Shown: piece after piece, positions 8,273-16,704 of the stretch
How the letters are laid out: each line of letters starts with the position of its first letter
How positions within the stretch are numbered: the first letter of the stretch is position 1
Assembly: GCF_001493375.1 (NCBI RefSeq)
Contig: NZ_LN929896.1
Coordinates: 462,299 to 526,298 of the forward strand
DNA from: Streptomyces specialis
GTDB taxonomy: Bacteria; Actinomycetota; Actinomycetes; Streptomycetales; Streptomycetaceae
DNA: 64,000 bases
Direction: 5' to 3'
The notes under the pieces: model-generated
Told to the model about the DNA's origin: nothing
Seen by the model: only the letters and a program-made list of their open reading frames with translations
The model's database searches: none
Translations under genes and position numbers: made by a program

Positions 8273-9901
8273 TCACACCAGCTCCGTCGTCCGCAGGGGC
8301 CGCAGACTCTCCAGCGCCACCAGGGTCAGGGCGCACACCAGCATCAGGACCGTGCTCAGGGCCATCGCCTGCCCGTAGTTCAGCTCGCCGGCCCGGCCCA
8401 GCAGCCGCGCCACGGCGACCGGCAGCGTCGGGGCGTCGGGGCGGACGATGAACACGGTGGCCCCGAACTCCCCCAGCGACACGGCGAACGCGAATCCCGC
8501 CGCCACCAGCACGGCGCGCCGCACCAGCGGCAGGTCCACCTCCCGCCACGCCCGCAGCGGCGAGGCGCCGAGCACGGCCGCGGCCTGCCGGAGCCGGTCG
8601 TCCACCGCGCGCAGCACCGGCAGCATCACCCGCACCACGAACGGCACCCCGACCAGCGCCTGCGCCAGCGGGACCAGGATCCAGGAAGACCGCAGGTCCA
8701 GCGGCGGCTCGTCCAGCGCGATCAGGAAGCCGAACCCGACCGTCACGGCGGAGGTGCCCAGCGGCAGCATCAGCAGCGCGTCGAAGCCGCGCGCGAACCG
8801 CCCGGCCCGCCGGGTCAGCGCCGCCGCCGCGAGCCCGCCGACCACCAGCGCGACGACGGTGGCGACGGCGGCGAAGCGCAGCGAGTTGCCCACGGCCTCC
8901 CAGGGCGCGACCAGGAACGTGCCGCCCTCGGCGGAGGTGAGCGCCCGGTAGTGGGCGAACCCGTAGCCGTCGGGCCCGGACAGGGACCGTTCGACGAGGA
9001 CCGCCAGCGGCAGCAGGAGCAGCAGCGCGATCACCGTCAGGGTCCCGCCGAGCAGTCCCCACTGCGCCGCGCCGCGCGGCCGGCGGACGGTGCGCGCCGG
9101 GTCCACGAGCGCCAGGGCGCTCTCCCCACGGCGCGCGATCCGGCCGTGCGCGCCCAGCAGCACCGCCACGACGGCGAACTGGAGCAGCGTCAGCACGGCC
9201 GCCGTCGGCAGGTCGAGGAGCTGCGCGGTCCGCCGGTAGATCTCCACCTCCAGCGTGGCGTACCGGGGCCCGCCGAGGATCTGCACGATCCCGAACGAGG
9301 TGAACGTGAACAGGAAGACCATCGGCGCCGCCGCGGCCACCGAGGGGACGAGCGCGGGCAGCGTCACCGTCCGCCACGCGGCGAACCGCCCGGCGCCCAG
9401 CACCCGAGCGGCCTCCTCCTGGCGCGGGTCGAGGCGCGCCCACAGGCCGCCGACGGTCCGCACGACGATGGCGTAGTTGAAGAAGGCGTGTGCCAGCAGG
9501 ATCGCCCAGACCCCGGTGTCCAGCCGTACGCCCCACAGCTCGTCCAGCAGCCCGCCCCGGCCGACCAGGGCGAGGAACGCCGCCCCGGTCACGACGGTCG
9601 GCAGCACGAACGGCACGGTGACCACGGCGTGCAGCAGCCGTTTGCCGGGGAAGGCCAGCCGCGCGAAGACGTAGGCGCCCGGCAGCGCCAGGGCCAGCGT
9701 CAGCGCGGTCGAGGCGGCGGCCTGCCAGAGGGTGAAGCCCAGCACGCGCAGGGTGTCGGCGTCGGTCAGCACCTCGGCGGCCCCGCCGTCCACCCGCAGC
9801 CCGCGCGCGGTGATCGCGGCGACCGGCCAGGCGAAGAAGACGCCGAGGAAGGCGACCGGCGGCGCGAGGAGCGCGAGCCGGGTCCATCCGGCGCGCGTCA
9901 C
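8273..9901 (-). CDS. thiP: Thiamine ABC transporter permease, fused two-domain type (542 aa)
   Basis: Long integral membrane protein with two binding-protein-dependent permease repeats, as in ThiP and FbpB. Each half has the cytoplasmic EAA-type loop contacting the ATPase: the first around EEAARVLGAGRFAAWRTVTLP and the second around RQAAAVLGASPLRAWREVDLP. About twelve hydrophobic segments are visible from residue 9 onward. The GTG start at 9901 overlaps the thiB stop by four bases (GTGA), so the genes are translationally coupled. It forms the channel for thiamine delivered by ThiB. The fused arrangement is normal for this family. Confidence 0.88.
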   Translation of the reverse strand: MTRAGWTRLALLAPPVAFLGVFFAWPVAAITARGLRVDGGAAEVLTDADTLRVLGFTLWQAAASTALTLALALPGAYVFARLAFPGKRLLHAVVTVPFVLPTVVTGAAFLALVGRGGLLDELWGVRLDTGVWAILLAHAFFNYAIVVRTVGGLWARLDPRQEEAARVLGAGRFAAWRTVTLPALVPSVAAAAPMVFLFTFTSFGIVQILGGPRYATLEVEIYRRTAQLLDLPTAAVLTLLQFAVVAVLLGAHGRIARRGESALALVDPARTVRRPRGAAQWGLLGGTLTVIALLLLLPLAVLVERSLSGPDGYGFAHYRALTSAEGGTFLVAPWEAVGNSLRFAAVATVVALVVGGLAAAALTRRAGRFARGFDALLMLPLGTSAVTVGFGFLIALDEPPLDLRSSWILVPLAQALVGVPFVVRVMLPVLRAVDDRLRQAAAVLGASPLRAWREVDLPLVRRAVLVAAGFAFAVSLGEFGATVFIVRPDAPTLPVAVARLLGRAGELNYGQAMALSTVLMLVCALTLVALESLRPLRTTELV

Positions 9902-10980
9902 CTGACGACCAGGGAGGTCCAGTCCTCGACCCAGGCGTCGCGGTTGGCGGCGATCGTGTCGGGCGCGAGCGTCAGCGGCTCCTCGACGGGTTCCGCGTAC
10001 CGGGTGAACACGTCGGGCAGTTCGGCGTCGGGCAGGACGGGGTTGACGAACATCTGCAACGGCATGTCCTCCTGGAACGCGCGGCTCAGCAGGAAGTCGA
10101 TCAGCGCCCGGCCGCCCTCGGGGTTCGCGGCGCCCGCCAGCAGCCCCGCGTACTCGATCTGCCGGAAGCAGGTCGCCGTGACCACGCCGGTGGGCGCCTC
10201 CTCGGGCCGGTCGTCGCCGCCGTAGTACACCCCGGCGGGCGGGCTGGAGGCGTAGGAGACGACCAGCGGCCGGTCGCCGCCGCCCGCGCCGGAGAAGCGC
10301 TCGTTGTACGCCTGCTCCCAGCCGTCCACGACCTCGACGCCGTTGTCGGCGAGCCGCTCCCAGTAGTCCCGCCAGCCGTCCTCGCCGTACGCGGCGACCG
10401 TGCCGAGCAGGAAGCCGAGGCCGGGCGAGGAGGTGGCCGCGTTCTCCACGACGAGCAGGTCCGCGTAGGCCGGGTCGGCCAGGTCGTCGAACGTGGCGGG
10501 CGGCGCCAGGTCGCGCTCGGCGAACCAGGCGCGGTCGTAGTTGACGCAGATGTCGCCGGTGTCGACCGGGGTGACGCGGTGCTCGCCGTCACCCGGCCTG
10601 ATCTCCTCGGGGACGTCCGCCAGGCCCGCCGCCTCGTGGGGGGCGAAGATCCCGGCGTCCAGGGCGCGGGACAGGAGCGTGTTGTCGACGCCGAAGAGGA
10701 CGTCGCCCTGCGGGTTGTCCTTGGACAGCACGGCCTGGTTGACGACGATCCCGGCGTCGCCGCCGCGCAGCACCTCGACGGTGTAGCCGGTCTGCTCGGT
10801 GAACGCCGCGAGGACCTCGTCGGAGACGAGGAACGAGTCATGGGCGACGAGCGTGACCTTGCCGCCGCCACCGCCCTCGGCGTCGTCACCGTTCCCGCCG
10901 CCGTCGCCGCAGGCGGTGAGGACGGTGACGGTGAGCAGAGCCGTGCTCACGCTCAGGGCTGTCGTGGCGGTGCGTCTCAT
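9898..10980 (-). CDS. thiB: Thiamine ABC transporter substrate-binding lipoprotein (360 aa)
   Basis: Secreted binding protein with a lipoprotein signal peptide: basic start MRRTATT, hydrophobic stretch, lipobox LTAC with the lipid-carrying Cys at about residue 24, then a Gly/Asp-rich linker. The mature part has the ThiB-type pattern (VTLVAHDSFLVSDEVL, GVDNTLLSRALD, VDTGDICVNYD, SSPGLGFLLGTVAAYG), a type II periplasmic-binding fold. A GAAGGAAG ribosome site precedes the ATG. It is the first gene of the thiBPQ operon and lies about 45 bases downstream of a TPP riboswitch, which confirms the thiamine link independently of the protein family. Thiamine kinase and phosphate kinase genes thiD and thiL lie in the same window at 58-60 kb but are not linked. 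Confidence 0.92.
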   Translation of the reverse strand: MRRTATTALSVSTALLTVTVLTACGDGGGNGDDAEGGGGGKVTLVAHDSFLVSDEVLAAFTEQTGYTVEVLRGGDAGIVVNQAVLSKDNPQGDVLFGVDNTLLSRALDAGIFAPHEAAGLADVPEEIRPGDGEHRVTPVDTGDICVNYDRAWFAERDLAPPATFDDLADPAYADLLVVENAATSSPGLGFLLGTVAAYGEDGWRDYWERLADNGVEVVDGWEQAYNERFSGAGGGDRPLVVSYASSPPAGVYYGGDDRPEEAPTGVVTATCFRQIEYAGLLAGAANPEGGRALIDFLLSRAFQEDMPLQMFVNPVLPDAELPDVFTRYAEPVEEPLTLAPDTIAANRDAWVEDWTSLVVR

Positions 10981-11024
10981 CTGGCGCTTCCTTCGCGGGG
11001 GCGCGCGGCACGGACGAGAGCGAT

Positions 11025-11115
11025 CCGGACTTCCTACCCGGCATGACCCGGGCGAGGTTCGAGGGTCTGCGGCCGGTGCCGCACTCTCAGCGCTGCGAGC
11101 GCTCCCCTGTCGGAC
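11025..11115 (-). promoter_or_regulatory. TPP riboswitch (thi box) controlling thiBPQ
   Basis: On the minus strand the conserved landmarks occur in order: ACAGGGGAGC (11110-11101), GCTGAGAG, a variable GC-rich stem, GACCCTCGAACCT, CGGGTCATGCCGG and GTAGGAA, closing with a GTCCGG/TCCGAC helix. These are the TPP-sensing helices P1-P5. It ends about 45 bases before the thiB ATG, so TPP binding probably hides the thiB ribosome site or terminates transcription, shutting off uptake when thiamine is plentiful. The relatively AT-rich stretch at about 11115-11150 upstream probably contains the promoter. Confidence 0.95.
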
Positions 11116-11155
11116 TGTGTGATTGTTGTGTTTTCGAACGATAGCAGCCGCGTGG

Positions 11156-12262
11156 TTACCGCTCGGCCGCCGCCAACTGTCCGCACGCGCCGTCGATCTC
11201 CTGGCCCCTGGTGTCCCGGACGGTGACGGGCACGCCGTGCGCCGCCAGCCCGGCGACGAACGCCCGCTCGTCCTCCGGCCGCGACGCGGTCCACTTCGAC
11301 CCGGGCGTCGGGTTGAGCGGGATCAGATTGACGTGCGCGCCACGGCCCCTGAGCAGCCGGCCCAGCAGATCGGCACGCCACGCCTGGTCGTTGACGTCCC
11401 GGATCAGGGCGTACTCGACGGAGATCCGGCGCCCGGACTTCTCGGCGTACTCCCACGCCGCGTCCAGCACCTCCCGCACCTTCCACCGGGTGTTGACCGG
11501 CACCAGCGTGTCCCGCAGCTCGTCGTCCGGCGCGTGCAGCGAGACCGCGAGCCGGCACGAGAAGCCCTCGTCGGCCAGCCGCCGCATCGCCGGGACCAGG
11601 CCCACGGTGGACACCGTGATGCCGCGCTGCGAGAGGCCGGCGCCGTCCGGGTCGGCGTCGGTGAGCCGGCGGATGGCACCCGTGACGCGCCGGTAGTTGG
11701 CCAGCGGCTCGCCCATGCCCATGAAGACGATGTTCGACAGCCGCGCCGGGCCGCCCGGCACCTCGCCGTCGCGCAGGGCGCGCATGCCGTCCACGATCTG
11801 GTGCACGATCTCGGCCGTCGACAGGTTCCGCTCCAGACCCGCCTGACCGGTGGCGCAGAACGGGCAGTTCATCCCGCACCCGGCCTGTGAGGAGACACAC
11901 ATGGTGACCCGGTCCGGGTACCGCATCAGCACCGACTCCACGAGCGTGCCGTCGTGGAGCCGCCACAGCGTCTTGCGGGTGGCGCCGTCGTCGCAGCTCA
12001 CATGCCGCACCACCGTCATCAGCCTGGGCAGCAGCTCACCGGCCAGCCGCTCCCTGGCCGCCGCCGGGACGTCCGTCCAGGCGGCCGGGTCGTCGGCGAA
12101 GCGCCCGAAGTAGTGCCGCGACAACTGGCGGGCGCGGAACGGCTTCTCGCCCAGCGCGACGACCGCCTCGCGGCGCTCGTCCGGGGTGAGGTCGGCGAGA
12201 TGCCGCGGGGGCTTGGCGGCCCCGCGCGGCGCGACGAACGTGAGCTCTCCTGGTACAGGCAT
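11156..12262 (-). CDS. rlmN: RlmN, 23S rRNA A2503 / tRNA A37 C2-methyltransferase (368 aa)
   Basis: Radical-SAM enzyme that methylates C2 of adenosine 2503 in 23S rRNA and A37 in some tRNAs. The iron-sulphur cysteines are C129, C133 and C136 (CGMNCPFC), and the C-terminal methyl-accepting/catalytic Cys is C360 in GACGQLA. Other motifs are MGMGEP (SAM contact), SLHAPDD and LIPLNPTPGS. It lies downstream of cdsA on the same strand (62-base gap), matching the cdsA-rlmN order in Mycobacterium. It is convergent in position with the thiBPQ riboswitch region: its stop lies 41 bases from that element. Full-length and normal for the family. Confidence 0.95.
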   Translation of the reverse strand: MPVPGELTFVAPRGAAKPPRHLADLTPDERREAVVALGEKPFRARQLSRHYFGRFADDPAAWTDVPAAARERLAGELLPRLMTVVRHVSCDDGATRKTLWRLHDGTLVESVLMRYPDRVTMCVSSQAGCGMNCPFCATGQAGLERNLSTAEIVHQIVDGMRALRDGEVPGGPARLSNIVFMGMGEPLANYRRVTGAIRRLTDADPDGAGLSQRGITVSTVGLVPAMRRLADEGFSCRLAVSLHAPDDELRDTLVPVNTRWKVREVLDAAWEYAEKSGRRISVEYALIRDVNDQAWRADLLGRLLRGRGAHVNLIPLNPTPGSKWTASRPEDERAFVAGLAAHGVPVTVRDTRGQEIDGACGQLAAAER

Positions 12263-12324
12263 GATGCGTCAAGTGTCGCAGACCGGCGGGACGACCCGGC
12301 CCGCCCGGTGCCTCGGCCGCGGGC

Positions 12325-13332
12325 TCAGCCGGCCCCGACGAACGCCAGGAACAGCAGCCAGACCACCGGGGCGGTCGGCAGCAGCGAGTCCAGCCGGTCC
12401 ATGATCCCGCCATGGCCGGGCAGCAGCGTGCCCATGTCCTTGATGCCGAGATCCCGCTTGATCATGGACTCGCCCAGGTCGCCGAGGGTGGCGCTGAGCG
12501 CGGCGCCCAGGCCGATCACCAGCCCCTGCCACCAGACGCCGTCGTCGATCAGGAACTCCAGGGCCAGCGCCCCGGCCGCCATGGCGAACACGACGGCACC
12601 GGCCAGCCCCTCCCGGGTCTTGCCCGGCGAGATGCGCGGCGCCAGCTTGCGCCGGCCCAGCCGCCACCCGACGGCGTAGGCGCCGGTGTCGCTGACCACG
12701 GTGAGCAGTATGAACGTCAGCACCCGCCAGGCACCGTCGTCCGCGGCGAGCATCAGGGCCACGAACGTGGCCAGGAAGGGGACGTAGAACGCGGCGAACA
12801 CGCCCGCCGTGACGTCCCGCAGGTAGTTCTCCGGCGGCCTGGCCATGCGCCAGACCAGCACGGCCAGCGCGGTCAGCGCCGCGGCCACCCAGGCGCCCTC
12901 CGGGCCGCGCAGATAGCCGCTCACCACCATGGCGGCGCCGCCGACCGCCAGCGGCGGCAGCGGCACCCGGATTCCCTTGCGCTCGGCCAGCCGCGAGGAC
13001 AGCTCCCACATCCCCACGACCACGGCCACCGCTATCACGCCGACGAAGACCGGCTTGTAGACGAACAGCGAGGCGAGGACCACGGCGCCGAGGGCCAGCC
13101 CGACCCCGATCGCGGCGGGCAGATCCCGGCCCGCCCGCTTCCTGCTCCGCTTCCCGTCACCGCCGTCCGGCCGCTGCTCCGGCACGCCGCCTGGCTCGGG
13201 CACGATCGACATAGGGCGAGTCTGCGCCGCCTCACCGGAATCGCGCAGGGGACCCGCCGGTACGGCCCGGGCGGGCTCGGGCGGCTCGTAGAACCCGGCG
13301 GCCCGGGGCGGCCCCCAGGATGAATCGTTCAC
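12325..13332 (-). CDS. cdsA: Phosphatidate cytidylyltransferase, CDP-diacylglycerol synthase (335 aa)
   Basis: Membrane enzyme making CDP-diacylglycerol from phosphatidate and CTP, the branch point for phospholipid synthesis. The family signature is complete near the C-terminus (SMIKRDLGIKDMG then PGHGGIMDRLDS). About eight membrane segments run from residue 70 onward. The first 60-65 residues are a Pro/Gly/Arg-rich cytoplasmic extension typical of actinobacteria. The GTG start at 13332 is used; an internal ATG (MSIVPEPGG, about residue 41) is an alternative. It sits between frr and rlmN in the conserved rpsB-tsf-pyrH-frr-cdsA-rlmN series. Confidence 0.94.
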   Translation of the reverse strand: MNDSSWGPPRAAGFYEPPEPARAVPAGPLRDSGEAAQTRPMSIVPEPGGVPEQRPDGGDGKRSRKRAGRDLPAAIGVGLALGAVVLASLFVYKPVFVGVIAVAVVVGMWELSSRLAERKGIRVPLPPLAVGGAAMVVSGYLRGPEGAWVAAALTALAVLVWRMARPPENYLRDVTAGVFAAFYVPFLATFVALMLAADDGAWRVLTFILLTVVSDTGAYAVGWRLGRRKLAPRISPGKTREGLAGAVVFAMAAGALALEFLIDDGVWWQGLVIGLGAALSATLGDLGESMIKRDLGIKDMGTLLPGHGGIMDRLDSLLPTAPVVWLLFLAFVGAG

Positions 13333-13402
13333 AGGTGACAGCGTCCTTCAGCGGTCCATGGCGCCCGCGGCATGCGCGGCGCCCGCGTCCTCGGCGGAGG
13401 TC

Positions 13403-13960
13403 TCAGACCTCGAGCAGCTCGCTCTCCTTGTGCTTGAGCAGCTCGTCCACCTGGGCGACGTACCTGGCCGTGGTGTCGTCGAGTTCCTTCTCGCCGCGCC
13501 GGCCCTCGTCCTCGCCGACCTCGCCGTCCTTGACGGCCTTGTCGATGATCTCCTTGGCCTTGCGGCGGACCCCGCGGATCGAGATCTTCGCGTCCTCGCC
13601 CTTGGTCCTGGCGATCTTGATGAACTCCCGGCGCCGCTCCTCGGTCAGCTCGGGGAGGACCACGCGGATGAGGTGACCGTCGTTGGTCGGGTTGACACCC
13701 AGGTCGGAGTCCCGGATCGCCTGCTCGATGTTGCGCAGCGCGCTCTTGTCGAACGGCGTCACCACCGCCATGCGGGCCTCGGGCACCGAGAACGACGCGA
13801 GCTGGTTGATCGGGGTCATGGTGCCGTAGTACTCGGCCACGATCTTGTTGAACATCGCAGGGTGGGCGCGGCCGGTACGGATCGCGGCGAGGTCGTCCTT
13901 GGCGACGCCGACCGCCTTCTCCATCTTCTCCTCGGCCTCGAGGAGGGCTTCTTCGATCAC
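13403..13960 (-). CDS. frr: Ribosome recycling factor (185 aa)
   Basis: RRF splits post-termination ribosomes with EF-G. The sequence is full length, with the canonical opening IEEALLEAEEKMEKAV, the IRTGRAHP loop and the NPTNDGHLIRV and ELTEERRREFIK regions of the two-domain tRNA-mimic fold. Two GTG codons are adjacent (13963 and 13960); the second is chosen because AGGAG then lies six bases upstream and the length becomes the standard 185. It is 47 bases downstream of pyrH and 70 upstream of cdsA on the same strand, as in other actinobacteria. Confidence 0.95.
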   Translation of the reverse strand: MIEEALLEAEEKMEKAVGVAKDDLAAIRTGRAHPAMFNKIVAEYYGTMTPINQLASFSVPEARMAVVTPFDKSALRNIEQAIRDSDLGVNPTNDGHLIRVVLPELTEERRREFIKIARTKGEDAKISIRGVRRKAKEIIDKAVKDGEVGEDEGRRGEKELDDTTARYVAQVDELLKHKESELLEV

Positions 13961-14007
13961 CACGTGCTCCTGGTTCGATGTGTTGACGCGTATGAGGTGA
14001 CGGGCCT

Positions 14008-14745
14008 TCAGGCCCGTCGGCCCTGGCTGTTGACGAGTGTGCCGATCTTCTCACCCTTCACGGCACGGGCGATATTGCCCTCCGCGAGCAGTTCGAAGAC
14101 CAGGATCGGCAGTTTGTTGTCACGGCAGAGGGTGATGGCGGTGGAGTCGGCGACCTTCAGGTCCCGGGTGATGACCTCGCCGTAGTCGAGCGCGTCGAAC
14201 TTCACCGCGTCGGTGTTCTTCGCCGGATCCGAGTCATATACCCCGTCGACACCGTTCTTGCCCATCAGCAGCGCCTCGGCGTGGATCTCCAGGGCCCGCT
14301 GGGCAGCGGTGGTGTCGGTGGAGAAGTACGGCATGCCCATGCCCGCGCCGAAGATGACCACGCGGCCCTTCTCCAGGTGCCGCACGGCCCGCAGCGGAAT
14401 GTACGGCTCGGCGACCTGCCCCATGGTGATGGCGGTCTGCACCCGGGAGTCGATGCCCTCCTTCTCCAGGAAGTCCTGGAGCGCCAGGCAGTTCATCACC
14501 GTGCCGAGCATGCCCATGTAGTCGGAGCGCGCCCGGTCCATGCCGCGCTGCTGGAGTTCCGCCCCGCGGAAGAAGTTGCCCCCGCCGATCACGACGGCGA
14601 TCTCCGCGCCGTCCCGTACCACCGCGGCGATCTCCCGGGCCATCTTGTGCACGACATCGGGGTCCACGCCGAGCCCTCCGCCACCCGCGAAGGCTTCTCC
14701 CGACAGCTTCAGCAGGAAACGCCGGGCTTTGTCGTCCTGGTTCAT
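14008..14745 (-). CDS. pyrH: UMP kinase (245 aa)
   Basis: Converts UMP and ATP to UDP and ADP in pyrimidine nucleotide synthesis; a hexameric amino-acid-kinase-fold protein. Motifs seen: FLLKLSGEAF at the start (phosphate loop), VIGGGNFFRG, the MDRARSDYMGMLGTVMN helix, FGAGMGMPYFSTDT and the KNGVDGVYDSDP nucleotide loop. The ATG at 14745 has GAGGAG six bases upstream; the longer frame to 14886 lacks a ribosome site. It sits between tsf (169 bases upstream) and frr. Confidence 0.94.
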   Translation of the reverse strand: MNQDDKARRFLLKLSGEAFAGGGGLGVDPDVVHKMAREIAAVVRDGAEIAVVIGGGNFFRGAELQQRGMDRARSDYMGMLGTVMNCLALQDFLEKEGIDSRVQTAITMGQVAEPYIPLRAVRHLEKGRVVIFGAGMGMPYFSTDTTAAQRALEIHAEALLMGKNGVDGVYDSDPAKNTDAVKFDALDYGEVITRDLKVADSTAITLCRDNKLPILVFELLAEGNIARAVKGEKIGTLVNSQGRRA

Positions 14746-14914
14746 GGAACTCTCCTCGTGCGCACACACCAAGGAGGCCACTGCCAGTGGATCCGTACGG
14801 TTCCCCTGCTGGGCAATGGCCTCCTCGTCACGACTGCGGTCGTACGGCCGGTTCGACCCGCGGCCGGACGGGCTTCCGCCCGACAATAGCCGGGCGGCGT
14901 CCGTTCCGCCGGGA

Positions 14915-15751
14915 TCAGGCGCCGACGCGGAAGCGGGCGAAGCCCTTCAGCGCGACGCCGGCCTCGGTGAGGACCTTCTGCACGGTCTTCTTGTTGTCCT
15001 TGGCGAAAGGCTGGTCGAGGAGGACGTTCTCCTTGTAGAAGCCGTTCACCCGGCCGTCCACGATCTTCGGCAGGGCCGCCTCGGGCTTGCCCTCCTCGCG
15101 CGCGGTGGCCTCGGCGATGCGGCGCTCGCTCTCGACCACGTCGGCCGGCACCTCGTCGCGGGTCAGGAAGCGCGGCGCGAACGCGGCGATGTGCTGCGCC
15201 ACGTCCTTGGCCACCTCGGCGTTCTCCTGCTCCAGCTCGACCAGGACGCCCACCTGCGGCGGCAGGTCGGGGCTGGTGCGGTGCAGGTAGGTCGCGACAT
15301 AGCCGCCGGCGAAGCGCGCGTACCGGTCGAGGACGATCTTCTCGCCCAGCGACGCGTTGGCCTCGTCCACGAACTCCTTGACCGTCTTGCCGCCCTCGAT
15401 CTCGGAGGCGAGCAGCGTCGCCAGGTCGGCGGGCGCGGTCGCGAAGACGTGCTCGGCGATGGCGCCGGCGACGGCCTGGAACTTCTCGCCCTTGGCGACG
15501 AAGTCGGTCTCGCACTTGAGCTCGACCAGGACGCCGGAGGCGTTGTCCGGGGCGATGATCGAGACGACCGCGCCGTTCTCGGCGGTGCGGCTCTCGCGCT
15601 TGGCCACGCCCTTCTGGCCCTTGACGCGCAGGATCTCCAGAGCCTGCGCGACATCGCCTTCGGCCTCGTCCAGGGCCTTCTTGCAGTCCATCATGCCGGC
15701 GCCGGAGAGCTCGCGGAGCTTCTTGACATCGGCGGCGGTGAAGTTCGCCAT
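14915..15751 (-). CDS. tsf: Elongation factor Ts (278 aa)
   Basis: Guanine nucleotide exchange factor for EF-Tu. The N-terminal UBA domain is clear (ANFTAADVKKLRELSGAGMMDCKKAL), followed by the GVLVELKCETDFVAK motif contacting EF-Tu and the C-terminal RFRVGA end typical of actinobacterial EF-Ts. The length fits the family. It follows rpsB after 62 bases, the near-universal rpsB-tsf pairing, and is probably cotranscribed with it. Confidence 0.96.
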   Translation of the reverse strand: MANFTAADVKKLRELSGAGMMDCKKALDEAEGDVAQALEILRVKGQKGVAKRESRTAENGAVVSIIAPDNASGVLVELKCETDFVAKGEKFQAVAGAIAEHVFATAPADLATLLASEIEGGKTVKEFVDEANASLGEKIVLDRYARFAGGYVATYLHRTSPDLPPQVGVLVELEQENAEVAKDVAQHIAAFAPRFLTRDEVPADVVESERRIAEATAREEGKPEAALPKIVDGRVNGFYKENVLLDQPFAKDNKKTVQKVLTEAGVALKGFARFRVGA

Positions 15752-15813
15752 GGTGATTCTCTTCCCGGAAGTCGTTCGGATCGCTTGCCCCGCCGCCGGG
15801 CCTGTCGTCCGCG

Positions 15814-16704
15814 TCAGCCCTGCTCGGCGGGGGCTTCCACGGCTTCGGCGGCGGGAGCGGCCTGCTCCTCGGCCGGCTGCTCGGCCGTCGCGGCCGGCTG
15901 GTCCTCGGCGGCCTGCTCCTCGGCCTTGGCCTCCGTGCCCACCAGCAGATCGCGCTCCCACTCGGGCAGCGGCTCACCGGCCGGCTTCTCGCCGTCCTTG
16001 GCCTCGGCGGCACCGGACCGGGCGATGAGGCCCTCGGCGACGGCGTCGGCGATCACCCGGGTGAGCAGGGTGACCGAACGGATCGCGTCGTCGTTGCCCG
16101 GGATCTTGTAGTCCACCTCGTCCGGGTCGCAGTTCGTGTCGAGGATCGCGACGACCGGGATGTTGAGCTTGCGGGCCTCGCCGACGGCGATGTGCTCCTT
16201 CTTGGTGTCCACGATCCAGACGGCGCTCGGCACCTTCTGCATGTCGCGGATACCGCCCAGCGTCTTCTCCAGCTTCGCCTTCTCACGGGAGAGGACGAGC
16301 AGTTCCTTCTTGGTGAGGCCGGAGGCGGCGACGTCGTCGAAGTCGATCTGCTCCAGCTCCTTGAGGCGCTGGAGCCGCTTGTGCACGGTCGAGAAGTTGG
16401 TGAGCATGCCGCCGAGCCAGCGCTGGTTGACGTAGGGCATGCCGACCCGGGCCGCCTGCTCGGCGATCGCCTGCTGGGCCTGCTTCTTGGTGCCGACGAA
16501 CATGACGGTGCCGCCGTGCGCCACCGTCTCCTTGACGAACTCGTAGGCGCGGTCGATGTACGACAGCGACTGGAGCAGGTCGATGATGTAAATGCCGTTG
16601 CGCTCGGTGAAGATGAAGCGCTTCATCTTCGGGTTCCAGCGACGGGTCTGGTGCCCGAAGTGGACGCCGCTTTCCAGCAGCTCCCGCATCGTGACGACGG
16701 CCAT
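15814..16704 (-). CDS. rpsB: Ribosomal protein S2 with acidic alanine-rich C-terminal extension (296 aa)
   Basis: S2 of the 30S subunit. The core (residues 1 to about 235) starts MAVVTMRELLESGVHFGHQ and contains the coiled-coil arm and DTNCDPDEVDYKIPGNDDA. Beyond it lies a tail of about 60 residues made largely of Ala, Glu, Pro and Gln, found in many streptomycete S2 proteins but not in E. coli. The ATG has AAGGAGA seven bases upstream; the longer frame to 16905 has no ribosome site. The first gene of the rpsB-tsf operon, it is divergent from yraN across 390 bases. Confidence 0.95.
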   Translation of the reverse strand: MAVVTMRELLESGVHFGHQTRRWNPKMKRFIFTERNGIYIIDLLQSLSYIDRAYEFVKETVAHGGTVMFVGTKKQAQQAIAEQAARVGMPYVNQRWLGGMLTNFSTVHKRLQRLKELEQIDFDDVAASGLTKKELLVLSREKAKLEKTLGGIRDMQKVPSAVWIVDTKKEHIAVGEARKLNIPVVAILDTNCDPDEVDYKIPGNDDAIRSVTLLTRVIADAVAEGLIARSGAAEAKDGEKPAGEPLPEWERDLLVGTEAKAEEQAAEDQPAATAEQPAEEQAAPAAEAVEAPAEQG

